Source: Lachnospiraceae bacterium (GTDB lineage: Bacteria; Bacillota; Clostridia; Lachnospirales; Lachnospiraceae). From it: a stretch of DNA of 48,617 nt. The DNA lies in assembly GCA_022796795.1 (NCBI GenBank), contig JAAWJI010000030.1, positions 1 to 48,617 of the forward strand. The letters are read 5' to 3'. Shown here in pieces: positions 16,983 through 27,866 of the stretch. Position numbers and translations under genes: made by a program. The notes beneath the pieces were generated by a model, which worked only from the letters and a program-made list of their open reading frames with translations, did not search any database and was not told where the DNA came from. Each line of letters starts with the position of its first letter. The stretch's first letter is position 1.

Positions 16983-17648
16983 CTAGGCCTGCTGTTTCTC
17001 TTTGTAGTGATGCGCTTCCTCCAGCATCATATCCTTTACCTTCATCAGACGAATCTGGGTACTACGCTCGTTTTCATCCAACTTCATGGTAATGTACTTG
17101 ATGTTGGTCTGCGCCTGGGGAATAATTACATGCTCCAATGCGTTTACACGGCGGCGGGTCTTTTCGATCTCGCTTGCCATAAGCTGACAGGCTTTCTCCC
17201 GCTCTGCCAAAAGCAGCATATCCGGCAAAATATCTGCCAGTGATTTTACCGCGCCATCCAGATCGCTGGATGTAAAGGCAAAACCATAGGAATAAATGTC
17301 ATTGCTGTCGGCTGTTCTGGTCTTGTACTCAAAAACCGGAGTGTCCACACTCATGACATTTTTCTTGGATACCTCCAGATAGACCTCCTGCTTGGGGGCC
17401 ATCAGGGCCACATTCAGGATTTCCTCCGACATACCAGCCTTTGCGATTACAAAGTTTGTATTAGCAGACTTGATACCGGCCTCCACTTTCTTCCGAAGCT
17501 CCATATTTTCCCGAACCAGCTCCATAAACTGACGCATCAGCTCATCCCGCTTATCCTTCAAAAGCTTATGTCCCCGGGTTGCGGTCTGCAGCTTCCTTTT
17601 CTGCTTGGTAAGCTCCATACGGGTTGGAGTCACCTGGGTAGATGCCAA
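16983..17648 (-). CDS. ntpD: V-type ATP synthase subunit D (central stalk)
   Basis: Subunit D is the coiled-coil rotor shaft that couples the A3B3 head to the membrane ring. The 221 residues begin at the conserved ASTQVTPTRMELTKQKRKL and form two long helices, with the middle part about 100-170 as the globular insertion. I set the start at TTG 17648, which has AAGAGGTGATTGAA in front. The open frame continues to 17807, adding 53 residues, but those come from a duplicated 56-bp repeat and contain no family similarity. It is the last gene of the operon. The spacing after ntpB (about 230 bp) is unusually large because of the repeat. Confidence 0.93.
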   Translation of the reverse strand: MASTQVTPTRMELTKQKRKLQTATRGHKLLKDKRDELMRQFMELVRENMELRKKVEAGIKSANTNFVIAKAGMSEEILNVALMAPKQEVYLEVSKKNVMSVDTPVFEYKTRTADSNDIYSYGFAFTSSDLDGAVKSLADILPDMLLLAEREKACQLMASEIEKTRRRVNALEHVIIPQAQTNIKYITMKLDENERSTQIRLMKVKDMMLEEAHHYKEKQQA

Positions 17649-17681
17649 TTCAATCACCTCTTTCCGTTCTGCATTTAAGTC

Positions 17682-17851
17682 CCGACGGGCCAGCTCCAAA
17701 TCACTTCGTGATTTCTCGCTGGTGGCGTTCGCCACATATGGCTGCCCTCTACTCCGACGGGCCAGCTCCAAATCACTTCGTGATTTCTCGCTGGTGGCGT
17801 TCGCCACATGCGGTCTGAAAAGCGAAATCTGCCGGGTAAGCGAGCTTACCC
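17682..17851. repeat. Duplicated 56-bp repeat plus hairpin inside the ATPase operon
   Basis: Two identical 56-bp copies, each starting CCGACGGGCCAGCTCC and ending GTTCGCCACAT, lie at 17682-17737 and 17754-17809, a 72-bp period. Each contains two small dyads, AAATCAC-TTC-GTGATTT and GTGGCG/CGCCAC. A third hairpin, GGGTAAG-CGAG-CTTACCC, follows at 17834-17851. Read on the minus strand the copies code ANATSEKSRSDLELARR twice. The unit looks like a dispersed intergenic repeat that landed between ntpB and ntpD. Confidence 0.85.
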
Positions 17852-17882
17852 TTCAGACTTCACTTTCCATCCCGCGCCCGTC

Positions 17883-19256
17883 TCACTGCTTGCCATAGTA
17901 CAGATCCAAATACTTGTCGTCGATACGTTTCAGCTCGCTCCTGGGCAGGATGGACAGCAGTTTCCAGCCAATACTTAAGGTTTCCTCGATATCCCTGTTT
18001 TTCGTATATCCCTGGGAAACATATTCTTTCTCAAAGGCATCTGCAAACTTGGCGTAAATCAGATCGATATCAGACAAGGCGGCCTCGCCCAGAATCACCA
18101 TCAGCTCCTTGGCCTCCTTACCACGGGAGTATGCGGCAAACAGCTGGTTCATGGTGTTGGAGTGGTCAGCTCTTGTCTTGCCCTCGCCAATACCCTTATC
18201 CTTCAGACGGGACAGGGAAGGCAGTACGTCGATGGGCGGCGTGATTCCCTTACTGTACAGCTCACGGCTCAGGATTACCTGTCCCTCGGTGATGTATCCG
18301 GTCAGGTCAGGAATGGGGTGGGTCTTATCTCCCTCGGGCATGGTCAGAATAGGAATCATGGTAATACTTCCCTTCTTGCCCTTCTGACGTCCTGCCCGCT
18401 CATACATCTGGGCCAGGTCCGTATATAGGTATCCCGGATAACCACGGCGTCCCGGAACCTCTTTACGGGCCGCGGACACCTCACGAAGAGCGTCTGCATA
18501 GTTTGTAATATCTGTCAGAATAACCAGCACATGCATATCCTGCTCAAAGGCCAGGTACTCTGCAGCTGTCAGAGCCATACGCGGCGTTGCGATACGCTCT
18601 ACAGCCGGGTCATTTGCCAGATTGATAAACAGTACGGTACGGTCGATAGCGCCTGTCTCTTTAAAGCTGTTGATAAAGAAGTTGGACTCCTCAAAAGTAA
18701 TCCCCATTGCTGCAAACACAACGGCGAAAGGCTCGTTGCTTCCCCGCACCTTTGCCTGTCTGGCGATCTGGGCTCCCAGATTTGCATGAGGCAGACCGGA
18801 AGCAGAGAAAATAGGCAGCTTCTGTCCACGTACCAGGGTATTCAGTCCGTCGATAGCAGACACACCTGTCTGGATAAACTCGTTGGGGTAGTCGCGGGCT
18901 GCCGGGTTCATGGGCAGACCATTGATATCCCTTCTCTCATCCGGCAGAATCTCCGGGCCATTGTCAATGGGGTGGCCCATGCCGTCAAATACGCGGCCCA
19001 GCATGTCTGCAGACACGCCCAGCTCCAGGGCTCTTCCCAGAAAACGCACCTTGCTGTTGGACAGGTTGATACCGGTAGCGCTCTCATACAGCTGTACCAG
19101 AGCATTGCTGCCGTCGATCTCCAGCACCTTGCAGCGGCGGATCTCACCGTTTGCCAGCTCGATCTCACCCATCTCATCATAGGTGACGCCTTCTACACCC
19201 TGAACCAGCATCAGAGGGCCGGCAACTTCCTGTATTGTTCTATATTCCTTCGGCAT
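17883..19256 (-). CDS. ntpB: V-type ATP synthase subunit B (regulatory nucleotide-binding)
   Basis: Subunit B alternates with A in the cytoplasmic hexamer and contributes to the nucleotide sites without a Walker A loop. The 457 residues match the family length. Recognisable blocks are [14 protein letters not shown] at the N-terminus, [20 protein letters not shown], and [20 protein letters not shown]. The canonical Walker lysine is absent, as expected in this subunit. The ATG lies 2 bp after the ntpA stop, with AAGGAGG inside the end of ntpA, so translation is coupled. Confidence 0.95.
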   Translation of the reverse strand: MPKEYRTIQEVAGPLMLVQGVEGVTYDEMGEIELANGEIRRCKVLEIDGSNALVQLYESATGINLSNSKVRFLGRALELGVSADMLGRVFDGMGHPIDNGPEILPDERRDINGLPMNPAARDYPNEFIQTGVSAIDGLNTLVRGQKLPIFSASGLPHANLGAQIARQAKVRGSNEPFAVVFAAMGITFEESNFFINSFKETGAIDRTVLFINLANDPAVERIATPRMALTAAEYLAFEQDMHVLVILTDITNYADALREVSAARKEVPGRRGYPGYLYTDLAQMYERAGRQKGKKGSITMIPILTMPEGDKTHPIPDLTGYITEGQVILSRELYSKGITPPIDVLPSLSRLKDKGIGEGKTRADHSNTMNQLFAAYSRGKEAKELMVILGEAALSDIDLIYAKFADAFEKEYVSQGYTKNRDIEETLSIGWKLLSILPRSELKRIDDKYLDLYYGKQ

Positions 19257-19258
19257 TT

Positions 19259-21025
19259 TTAGAAGTCCTCCTTCCCTAATACATTGGCAATTTCTGACGC
19301 CAGCGCAGAAGTAATCGCTTCATAAGCTGTATCAATCTCATCATTCAATGTATATTTGTAACGTCCGATTCTCTCCCGAACATCCATCTTAATCAGATCA
19401 TTCATATTGGCGCCCTTATCCAGAGCCTCCATACACTGATCGAAATAGCCGATTACCAGCTTCATCATCAGATACTGCTTCCGCAGGGAGGTGTAGGTAT
19501 CTACCTCATGGAAGGAGTTCTGGTGCAGGAAGTCCTCACGAATGGAACGGGCAGCCTCCATCTTCAGGCGGTCCGGTGCGGAAAGAGCATCCATACCTAC
19601 CATCTGCACAATTTCATTCAGTTCGGCCTCCTCCTGAAGAAGGGACATAAGCTTCTGGCGCAGCTCCATCCAGTCCGGAGCCACATTCTCATCAAACCAG
19701 TTGGCCATATCATCTACATACAGAGAATAGCTTGTGAGCCAGTTGATAGCCGGGAAGTGACGCTTATAGGCCAGTGAGGAATCCAGTCCCCAATATACCT
19801 TTACAATACGAAGGGTAGCCTGAGATACGGGCTCGGAAATATCTCCTCCTGGCGGGGATACGGCTCCGATTACGGAAAGGGCTCCGATTCTCTGGTCCTT
19901 ACCCAGGGACACCACACGTCCTGCACGCTCATAGAACTGTGCCAGACGGGATCCCAGATATGCAGGATATCCCTCCTCACCAGGCATCTCCTCCAGACGG
20001 CCAGACATCTCGCGAAGGGCTTCTGCCCAGCGGGAAGTAGAGTCTGCCATCAAAGCTACAGAGTAGCCCATGTCGCGGAAATACTCTGCAATGGTAATAC
20101 CTGTATAGATGGATGCCTCACGGGCAGCCACAGGCATATCGGAGGTATTTGCAATCAAAACGGTTCTCTCCATAAGGGAACGGCCCGTCTTAGGGTCCTT
20201 CAGCTCCGGGAACTCGTTCAGTACGTCTGTCATTTCATTTCCGCGCTCTCCGCAGCCGATGTAAACCACGATATCAGCCTCTGCCCATTTTGCCAGCTGA
20301 TGCTGAATCACCGTCTTTCCGGATCCGAAGGGTCCAGGTACTGCCGCCACACCGCCCTTGGCAATGGGGAAGAGTGCGTCTACCACACGCTGACCAGTAA
20401 TCAAAGGCATTTCCGGCGCCAGCTTTTCCACATAGGGACGTCCTTTACGAACAGGCCACTTCTGCATCATAGACAGCTCCTTGTCACCGTCTTTGGTGGC
20501 GATCACCGCCACAATCTCCTCAACGGTAAAGCTGCCTGCCTTAATCTCTTTTACGGTTCCGGTCACTCCGTAGGGCACCATAATTTTCTGGGTTACGGAA
20601 GCTGTCTCCTCTACGGTACCCAGCACGTCGCCCGGTTCCACCTCATCGCCGGCCTTTGCCACCGGAACAAAATCCCATTTTAAGTCTCTTTTCAGAGAGG
20701 GAACTTCCACGCCGCGCTTCAGATTGTTTCCGGACATTTTCATAATATCATCCAGCGGACGCTGAATTCCGTCGTAGATACTGCTGATCAGTCCCGGCCC
20801 CAGCTCCACGGACATGGGTACGTTCGTGGATTCTACCGGCTCTCCAGGTCCCAGGCCAGAGGTCTCCTCATAAACCTGAACAGACGCTTCGTCGCCGTGC
20901 ATCTCTATGATTTCGCCGATCAAACGCTGATTGCTTACGCGGACCACGTCAAACATGTTGGCGTCACGCATGCCCTTGGCGATGACCAGCGGTCCTGCTA
21001 CTTTCTTAATCGTTCCAATACTCAT
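19259..21025 (-). CDS. ntpA: V-type ATP synthase subunit A (catalytic)
   Basis: The catalytic subunit of the ATPase head. The P-loop GPFGSGKTV is at residues 231-239, with Lys237. The approximately 90-residue insertion typical of V/A-type A subunits (about 110-200, including [12 protein letters not shown]) is present. [15 protein letters not shown] carries the catalytic glutamate region, and [15 protein letters not shown] is the Walker B neighbourhood. At 588 residues it is full length. It follows ntpF by 28 bp. The ribosome site (GTGGGTGA) is weaker than in the other genes of the operon. Confidence 0.97.
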   Translation of the reverse strand: MSIGTIKKVAGPLVIAKGMRDANMFDVVRVSNQRLIGEIIEMHGDEASVQVYEETSGLGPGEPVESTNVPMSVELGPGLISSIYDGIQRPLDDIMKMSGNNLKRGVEVPSLKRDLKWDFVPVAKAGDEVEPGDVLGTVEETASVTQKIMVPYGVTGTVKEIKAGSFTVEEIVAVIATKDGDKELSMMQKWPVRKGRPYVEKLAPEMPLITGQRVVDALFPIAKGGVAAVPGPFGSGKTVIQHQLAKWAEADIVVYIGCGERGNEMTDVLNEFPELKDPKTGRSLMERTVLIANTSDMPVAAREASIYTGITIAEYFRDMGYSVALMADSTSRWAEALREMSGRLEEMPGEEGYPAYLGSRLAQFYERAGRVVSLGKDQRIGALSVIGAVSPPGGDISEPVSQATLRIVKVYWGLDSSLAYKRHFPAINWLTSYSLYVDDMANWFDENVAPDWMELRQKLMSLLQEEAELNEIVQMVGMDALSAPDRLKMEAARSIREDFLHQNSFHEVDTYTSLRKQYLMMKLVIGYFDQCMEALDKGANMNDLIKMDVRERIGRYKYTLNDEIDTAYEAITSALASEIANVLGKEDF

Positions 21026-21053
21026 TTGGACGAATCACCCACTTTCCTTCATT

Positions 21054-21371
21054 TTAGTTGCTAAAGAGAATGTCGGAGCCCACCGCCTGTTCCACGGATT
21101 TCTTCACGCCCTCGATGCCCTTTCCTGTATTGCCGGATACACCCGGAATCAGGATAATAGCGGGCAGGGTCTGCTCCTTATACTTCTCTATCTCATGTTC
21201 GATTTTTGCTGCCAGCCCCTCTGTCATATAAATGACGGCATACTCGCTACTGCCGAGCTGATGCAGCTTTTTTACGGCCTCCGCCGGGTCCGTCACAGGA
21301 AAGGTGTCAAGACCCAGTGTGGCGAATCCGTAAATACTGTCATAATCCCCCAGCACTGCAATCTTATACAT
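21054..21371 (-). CDS. ntpG: V-type ATP synthase subunit F
   Basis: A small central-stalk subunit (105 residues) that binds subunit D. It starts MYKIAVLGDYDSIYGFATLG, the conserved CheY-like first strand and helix, and continues with YAVIYMTEGLA and PAIILIPG. The name ntpG follows Enterococcus hirae; other schemes call it atpF. Its ATG lies inside the end of the subunit C gene (8-bp overlap), with AAGGGAAATGT as the ribosome site, so the two are coupled. Confidence 0.92.
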   Translation of the reverse strand: MYKIAVLGDYDSIYGFATLGLDTFPVTDPAEAVKKLHQLGSSEYAVIYMTEGLAAKIEHEIEKYKEQTLPAIILIPGVSGNTGKGIEGVKKSVEQAVGSDILFSN

Positions 21372-22335
21372 ACATTTCCCTTACCCTTTCCCGGATGGAA
21401 TCATCCGACAGACCGTTCAACTTGCCGGACAGGATAATTCTTACCGTTTTAATCTCATTTTCCCGGGCCAGGGCATACGCCACAACGGGCCCTACGGAAA
21501 AGGAGTTATATTTCTGCGGCCGAATGGTCTTGATAATCATATTATCACACCACCGCTCAAAGGCGGAGGGAGACTCTGCCAGGGCATCCGCCCCCTCGGC
21601 ATAATCCGTGCCGCCCAGATACTCCCGAATGGCGTCCATACCGCTCATGGCAGCATGAGCCAGGGCATCGGTGCTTAGCGTATCGCATTCCGCCATAGCA
21701 CGCTTCATAAAATCCATAGTTTTTGCGGTCTTCATGGCCCGGACGGCAATCTTAATGTCCGCCACTGCCACGGTAGACTCGGCGTAATTGCGGATTATAT
21801 CATCCTTTGCCGCCTTTCCGGCCTCATAGATCGCATCCAGACAGGCTCTGTCAATAATCACATCGCAAAGCTGTCCGTCTCTGGTGTGAAGCAGTGTATC
21901 ATAGGCCTCTGCCGCCGCCTGAGACATCATGGCGGGCAAACCGGAGAAATCCCGCTCCTTGATCCGTTCCACCATTTCCTCCGGGGAGGGTACCGTATCC
22001 TTGTAGAAAATATGGGAATGGTCTTCCCCTGTGCAGACCTCCTTAATGGCGGCCTTCAGGTTGTGAAACAGATTGGGATAATCCAGCACCCGGAACACGG
22101 TCATATCCGAAACCAACTCCCGGACAGTCTCCCAGGTCTTCTCCCGCTCTCTGGTCAGGATCATCTCTGCATTGGCAGGCGTATCCGCGTCTCCCCAGCC
22201 TTTTTCCGCCAGGAACTGCAGACAGTTCTCATAGGTCCTGCAGGCCATCAGCTGATCGATGGACGCTGCGGAAAACAGAGAAATCTCCTTGGCCCGAATT
22301 CTGGCAACCGCATAGGTGTATTCCAAATCTGACAT
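21364..22335 (-). CDS. ntpC: V-type ATP synthase subunit C (d-type)
   Basis: The funnel-shaped subunit that connects the central stalk to the membrane ring. It is entirely helical, 323 residues, close to the family's usual length. The start MSDLEYTYAVARIRAKE and the segments LDYPNLFHNLKAAIKE and RAMKTAKTMDFMKRAM fit the AtpC/NtpC family. AGGAGGAAGTTAT precedes the ATG. It lies 29 bp after ntpE and overlaps ntpG by 8 bp. Confidence 0.93.
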   Translation of the reverse strand: MSDLEYTYAVARIRAKEISLFSAASIDQLMACRTYENCLQFLAEKGWGDADTPANAEMILTREREKTWETVRELVSDMTVFRVLDYPNLFHNLKAAIKEVCTGEDHSHIFYKDTVPSPEEMVERIKERDFSGLPAMMSQAAAEAYDTLLHTRDGQLCDVIIDRACLDAIYEAGKAAKDDIIRNYAESTVAVADIKIAVRAMKTAKTMDFMKRAMAECDTLSTDALAHAAMSGMDAIREYLGGTDYAEGADALAESPSAFERWCDNMIIKTIRPQKYNSFSVGPVVAYALARENEIKTVRIILSGKLNGLSDDSIRERVREMYV

Positions 22336-22364
22336 ATAACTTCCTCCTGTTTTTGCGGTTTGCT

Positions 22365-22958
22365 CTATGAAAACAATTTCTCGTGAATGATGTCCTGCAG
22401 ACGGTCTCTCTGGGTATTAAACAGGGCCCGGAATGTGCAGTTCTCCTCCACGCCTCCATATACCAAAATAAATCCGTTTTCAATCTGTCTGCTCTCTTTT
22501 GCCAGCTTCAATGCACCGCCCTTTTCCTTGGCGATGGTGTTGATATCTGCCTGGAAGCTCTTTGGCATCCGCTCCAGATCCGCTGCCGAAAAGTAGATTT
22601 CGCCCTCTTCCTGCTGCACAAATTTCCGCAGCATTTTGCGGAGCATATCAAAGTACGCATCCTCGTCCATGCTCTGCAAAGAGGCATAGGCCTTTTCCAG
22701 AACCTGAGCAATCACATCCTGTTTTGCCCGCAGGATCGCGGTTCTCCTCTGCAGATCCGCAGAGGATTTTATGCGCTCCATATATGCTTCCGTATCTGCC
22801 TGGGATTTCTTGGAAAGCTCTTCCTTCTGCTTCTGGACATCCGCCTCCGCTGCCTGTGCAATCTTGGCCGCTTCCGCCTCTGCCTGCGCTGTCATTTCCC
22901 TGGCTGATTCTGTGGCTTCATCTACAATCTGGCTGATCATTTTTTCTAATCCAGTCAT
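22365..22958 (-). CDS. ntpE: V-type ATP synthase subunit E (peripheral stalk)
   Basis: With subunit H this 197-residue protein forms the peripheral stalk that holds the head still. Residues 1-90 are a long alanine- and glutamate-rich helix (EMTAQAEAEAAKIAQAAEAD) for the right-handed coiled coil. The C-terminal half is the globular head-binding domain, ending FNTQRDRLQDIIHEKLF, a conserved tail of the family. AAGGAGAGC precedes the ATG. It sits between ntpK and ntpC. Confidence 0.93.
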   Translation of the reverse strand: MTGLEKMISQIVDEATESAREMTAQAEAEAAKIAQAAEADVQKQKEELSKKSQADTEAYMERIKSSADLQRRTAILRAKQDVIAQVLEKAYASLQSMDEDAYFDMLRKMLRKFVQQEEGEIYFSAADLERMPKSFQADINTIAKEKGGALKLAKESRQIENGFILVYGGVEENCTFRALFNTQRDRLQDIIHEKLFS

Positions 22959-23020
22959 AAATTAGCTCTCCTTCTGTTCTTGCTGCAAATTCCTATTTCC
23001 CTGTTCTAACGCTGCGGTGA

Positions 23021-25530
<2,510 letters not shown>

Positions 25531-25580
25531 ATACATCCCTCCTTTCTAAAGATTCCTTGTTCTCTCCCACAGCAAACGCT

Positions 25581-25601
25581 GGGGACGTCCCCTTTGGGAC
25601 G
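25581..25601. repeat. GC-rich overlapping dyads between ATPase genes H and I
   Basis: GGGGACGTCCCC (25581-25592) is a perfect palindrome overlapping a second hairpin, CGTCCC-CTTT-GGGACG (25586-25601). The two foldings exclude each other. It lies in the 77 bp between the two genes and may be an mRNA processing or stability site, or a fragment of a REP-like repeat. Confidence 0.55.
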
Positions 25602-25607
25602 CATTTC

Positions 25608-25916
25608 TCAGACCAGTTGGGAAATAATAGCCTCGATAGCCGCCTTTTCCTTCTGGCCCGCCAGAGCCTTCAACGCCTCGATCTCCTTCTCCGCTGTCTG
25701 CGAAGAAGCGTCAAGCTCGCTCTGGCCCTTTGCCCGGGCCTGCTCCATGGCCCCATCGGCCTGTGCTTTGGCCTCCTGCCTGGCCGCCTCCTGAGCAGCC
25801 GCCGCGTCATCCTTTGCCTTTGCAAGAATGGCGTCGCACTGAGCCTTGGCCTCCTGAAGCTTCCGCTCTGCCTGTTCTTCCGCTTCCTTTACCGCACGGA
25901 TCGTTTCCTGTACCAC
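25608..25916 (-). CDS. V-type ATP synthase subunit H (peripheral stalk helix)
   Basis: A 102-residue, almost purely helical, Ala/Glu/Lys-rich protein starting VQETIRAVKEAEEQAERKLQ. It matches the AhaH/NtpF/AtpH type that pairs with subunit E to form the outer stalk. The GTG at 25916 is the start, with CAGGTGG seven bases upstream; the next in-frame ATG is far inside. It is the first gene of the operon, about 100 bases downstream of the promoter. Low complexity makes family naming rest mostly on context. Confidence 0.85.
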   Translation of the reverse strand: MVQETIRAVKEAEEQAERKLQEAKAQCDAILAKAKDDAAAAQEAARQEAKAQADGAMEQARAKGQSELDASSQTAEKEIEALKALAGQKEKAAIEAIISQLV

Positions 25917-26020
25917 CTTATCACCACCTGTTTTTTTAAATTTGCGCTTTTGAATCAGCGCAGTTATATGGCAAAAATTCGAATGGTTTTCTTAATTTTC
26001 CCTTAATGCCCATGTACTAA

Positions 26021-26049
26021 ATTTTACTATTTTATACAAGGGAAGTCAA
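26021..26049 (-). promoter_or_regulatory. Sigma-A promoter of the V-type ATPase operon
   Basis: On the minus strand TTGACT (26044-26049), a 17-bp spacer and TAAAAT (26021-26026) form a near-consensus promoter. The leader of about 100 bases includes a TGCGC/GCGCA hairpin at 25943-25962. Confidence 0.75.
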
Positions 26050-26395
26050 TTTGATTCTCTGGATTTTCCAGTATTTTTTTCAAAACAAAAAACGGCTTTC
26101 TTTCCAAAATTTCCGCCGGTATTAGGATGAAGTCTGCTTTGAAAAAACCGTTATCTCTCACATTTTGTTAATAATTAAACAGTCAACAACCCCGCTGCTA
26201 GCAACGGGGTATCGACCCTCGCGGCAGTCGCCAAATATCCGCACAAGCGCGGCTGCTTGGCTCGTTGCTCGCGGGAATAAAATTTCCTACAAACTATCGG
26301 TCTATGTACAAGTATAACAAGTTATTTCTTCAACTTCAAGAATTATTTTACAAAAATGTAAGAAATAGTTTTCTACACATTGTACAAAATTTATG
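26050..26395. other. Gene-free stretch with a large structured element
   Basis: No gene found. At 26190-26209 CCCCG and CGGGG bracket a TGCTAGCA core. At 26216-26275 a long imperfect hairpin forms from CGCG, GCA and GCCAA on the left and TTGGC, TGC and CGCGGG on the right, with a nested CCGC/GCGG stem in its loop. At 26348-26361 a TTACA/TGTAA dyad precedes the marR promoter. The GC-rich hairpin block contrasts with AT-rich flanks, as expected of an inserted REP-like element or a structured RNA. Confidence 0.6.
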
Positions 26396-26445
26396 TTGCA
26401 TCCCCCATCCTTCTATGATACAATCAAAAAGTTCACAATGTAAAC
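26396..26445 (+). promoter_or_regulatory. marR promoter with overlapping operator
   Basis: TTGCAT (26396-26401), 17 bp, TACAAT (26419-26424). A 15-bp imperfect palindrome GTTCACAATGTAAAC lies at 26431-26445, at or just after the start point. A MarR-family protein binding there would repress its own gene; autoregulation is inferred. Confidence 0.7.
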
Positions 26446-26470
26446 TATTTGCAAAGGAGCTTTCTACAAT

Positions 26471-26911
26471 ATGCAGGATGAAGAATTGGAAGAGCGCCTC
26501 TTAGGCGCCTGGATCGGAATTCAGGGAATGTTGAAATCCTCCCGGATTACGGAAAAGCTTACTTATAATGAGGCCATTATCATGAAGCTGGTCTATGACC
26601 AGTATAAGAAAGACGGTGCAGGCTGCACGGCTGTGAGCAGGATTGTGGCGGAGACCCATATGCTCAAGAGCCTGGTGAACCGCACCATTACATCCCTGTG
26701 CAGCCAGGGATATCTCCGCCGGGAGCGGGACTCCAGGGATGCCAGAAGGCTTGTGGTCTATCCCATTGCTGACCGGCTGCCTGATTTTCTGTCCGTTCAT
26801 GAACAGTCCCTGGAGCTGGCCCGTACAATCATCGGTCTTATCGGCTGGGAGGACGCCCAACGCTTTATCGGGATGTATGAGAAGCTCTCTTCATCCGGTA
26901 TGCAGCTGTAG
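26471..26911 (+). CDS. MarR-family transcriptional regulator
   Basis: A 146-residue winged-helix regulator. The dimer helix at the N-terminus is followed by the DNA-recognition part (MLKSLVNRTITSLCSQGYLRR) and the wing RERDSRDARRLVVYPI, typical of MarR. C-terminal helices complete the dimer interface. MarR proteins sense small phenolics or oxidants in many cases; the ligand here is unknown. AAAGGAG lies 11 bases before the ATG. The gene is 66 bp upstream of the DegV gene on the same strand, so the two probably form one unit controlled by the operator at 26431. Confidence 0.88.
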   Translation: MQDEELEERLLGAWIGIQGMLKSSRITEKLTYNEAIIMKLVYDQYKKDGAGCTAVSRIVAETHMLKSLVNRTITSLCSQGYLRRERDSRDARRLVVYPIADRLPDFLSVHEQSLELARTIIGLIGWEDAQRFIGMYEKLSSSGMQL

Positions 26912-26977
26912 ATCAGCGGCAGACCAAAAGACTGAAAATAACAAAGCAAACAGAAAAAAGAAAAGAGGAATTTCATT

Positions 26978-27823
26978 ATGAAAGTAAGAATTATCACCGA
27001 CTCTGGCAGCGATTTTACATCCTCCTGTCCCCCGTGCGTTACGGTACTGCCCCTGACCATTACCTTTGGTATGGAGAGCTTTCAGGACGGCGTAACTTTA
27101 AGCCATCAGGAATTTTATGAAAAGCTTATCGAGGATGACGCTCTCCCCACTACCAGCCAGATTGCCCCCATTCAGTTTGAGGATGCCTTTCGTCAGGCAG
27201 TGGAGGCAGGAGAGAGCGTGGTTGCCGTGATTCTCTCCGCAAAGCTGTCCGGAACCTGGCAGAGCGCCTGCATTGCCGCGGAGGAATTTCCTGACCAGGT
27301 CTTTGTGGTGGACAGTGAAACCGTTACCATCGGAGAAAGAATTCTGGTAGAGCGGGCCATAGAGCTGGCGGATCAGGGCATGGATGCCAGGTCCATTGCC
27401 GCACAGCTGGAACAAGAAAAAAAGGATATTCGTCTGGTTGCCCTTCTGGATACCCTGGAATATTTAAAGCGGGGCGGCCGGATCTCTTCCTCCGCAGCCG
27501 TGGTCGGCGGTCTTTTGTCCATTAAGCCCGTGGTTGCCGTGCAGGACGGGGAGGTAGCGCTGCTGGGAAAAGCCAGAGGCTCTAAAAACGGAAATAACCT
27601 GCTGGTTCAGCTGATTGAAAAAACAAACGGCGTGGACTTCACCCGCCCCTACCGGCTGGGATATACAGGTCTCAACGACAGCCTTCTGCAAAAATATATT
27701 GCAGACAGCAAGGCGCTCTGGGCCGGTCACACAGAGGATCTGCCCATAGGCACCGTTGGCGGGGCTATCGGCACTCACGCAGGACCCGGGGCTGTGGCTG
27801 TGGCCTTCTTTCAGAAGCCTTAA
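26978..27823 (+). CDS. DegV family fatty-acid-binding protein
   Basis: A 281-residue member of the DegV/FakB family. These proteins bind a fatty acid and present it to the kinase FakA for phosphorylation. The N-terminus VRIITDSGSDF is the family signature. LPTTSQIAP and ILSAKLSGTWQSA form the lipid-pocket loops, and LEYLKRGGRISSSAAVVG is the conserved RGGR block. No kinase gene is seen nearby. AGAGGA precedes the ATG. The gene follows marR and converges on the AEC transporter gene. Confidence 0.93.
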   Translation: MKVRIITDSGSDFTSSCPPCVTVLPLTITFGMESFQDGVTLSHQEFYEKLIEDDALPTTSQIAPIQFEDAFRQAVEAGESVVAVILSAKLSGTWQSACIAAEEFPDQVFVVDSETVTIGERILVERAIELADQGMDARSIAAQLEQEKKDIRLVALLDTLEYLKRGGRISSSAAVVGGLLSIKPVVAVQDGEVALLGKARGSKNGNNLLVQLIEKTNGVDFTRPYRLGYTGLNDSLLQKYIADSKALWAGHTEDLPIGTVGGAIGTHAGPGAVAVAFFQKP

Positions 27824-27866
27824 GCTGCCTTCTGCTGATGACTCATAACAGCTGGGACAAATAGCT

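Noticed and set aside
17649..17807. N-terminal 53-residue extension of V-ATPase subunit D
   Set aside because: It arises from the duplicated repeat, has no family similarity, and a good ribosome site precedes the TTG at 17648 where the conserved ASTQVTPTRMEL begins.
17682..17809. Two exact repeats separated by 16 bp, as a possible CRISPR
   Set aside because: Only two units, 56 bp long with a 16-bp spacer and internal dyads, and no cas gene nearby; it fits a dispersed intergenic repeat.
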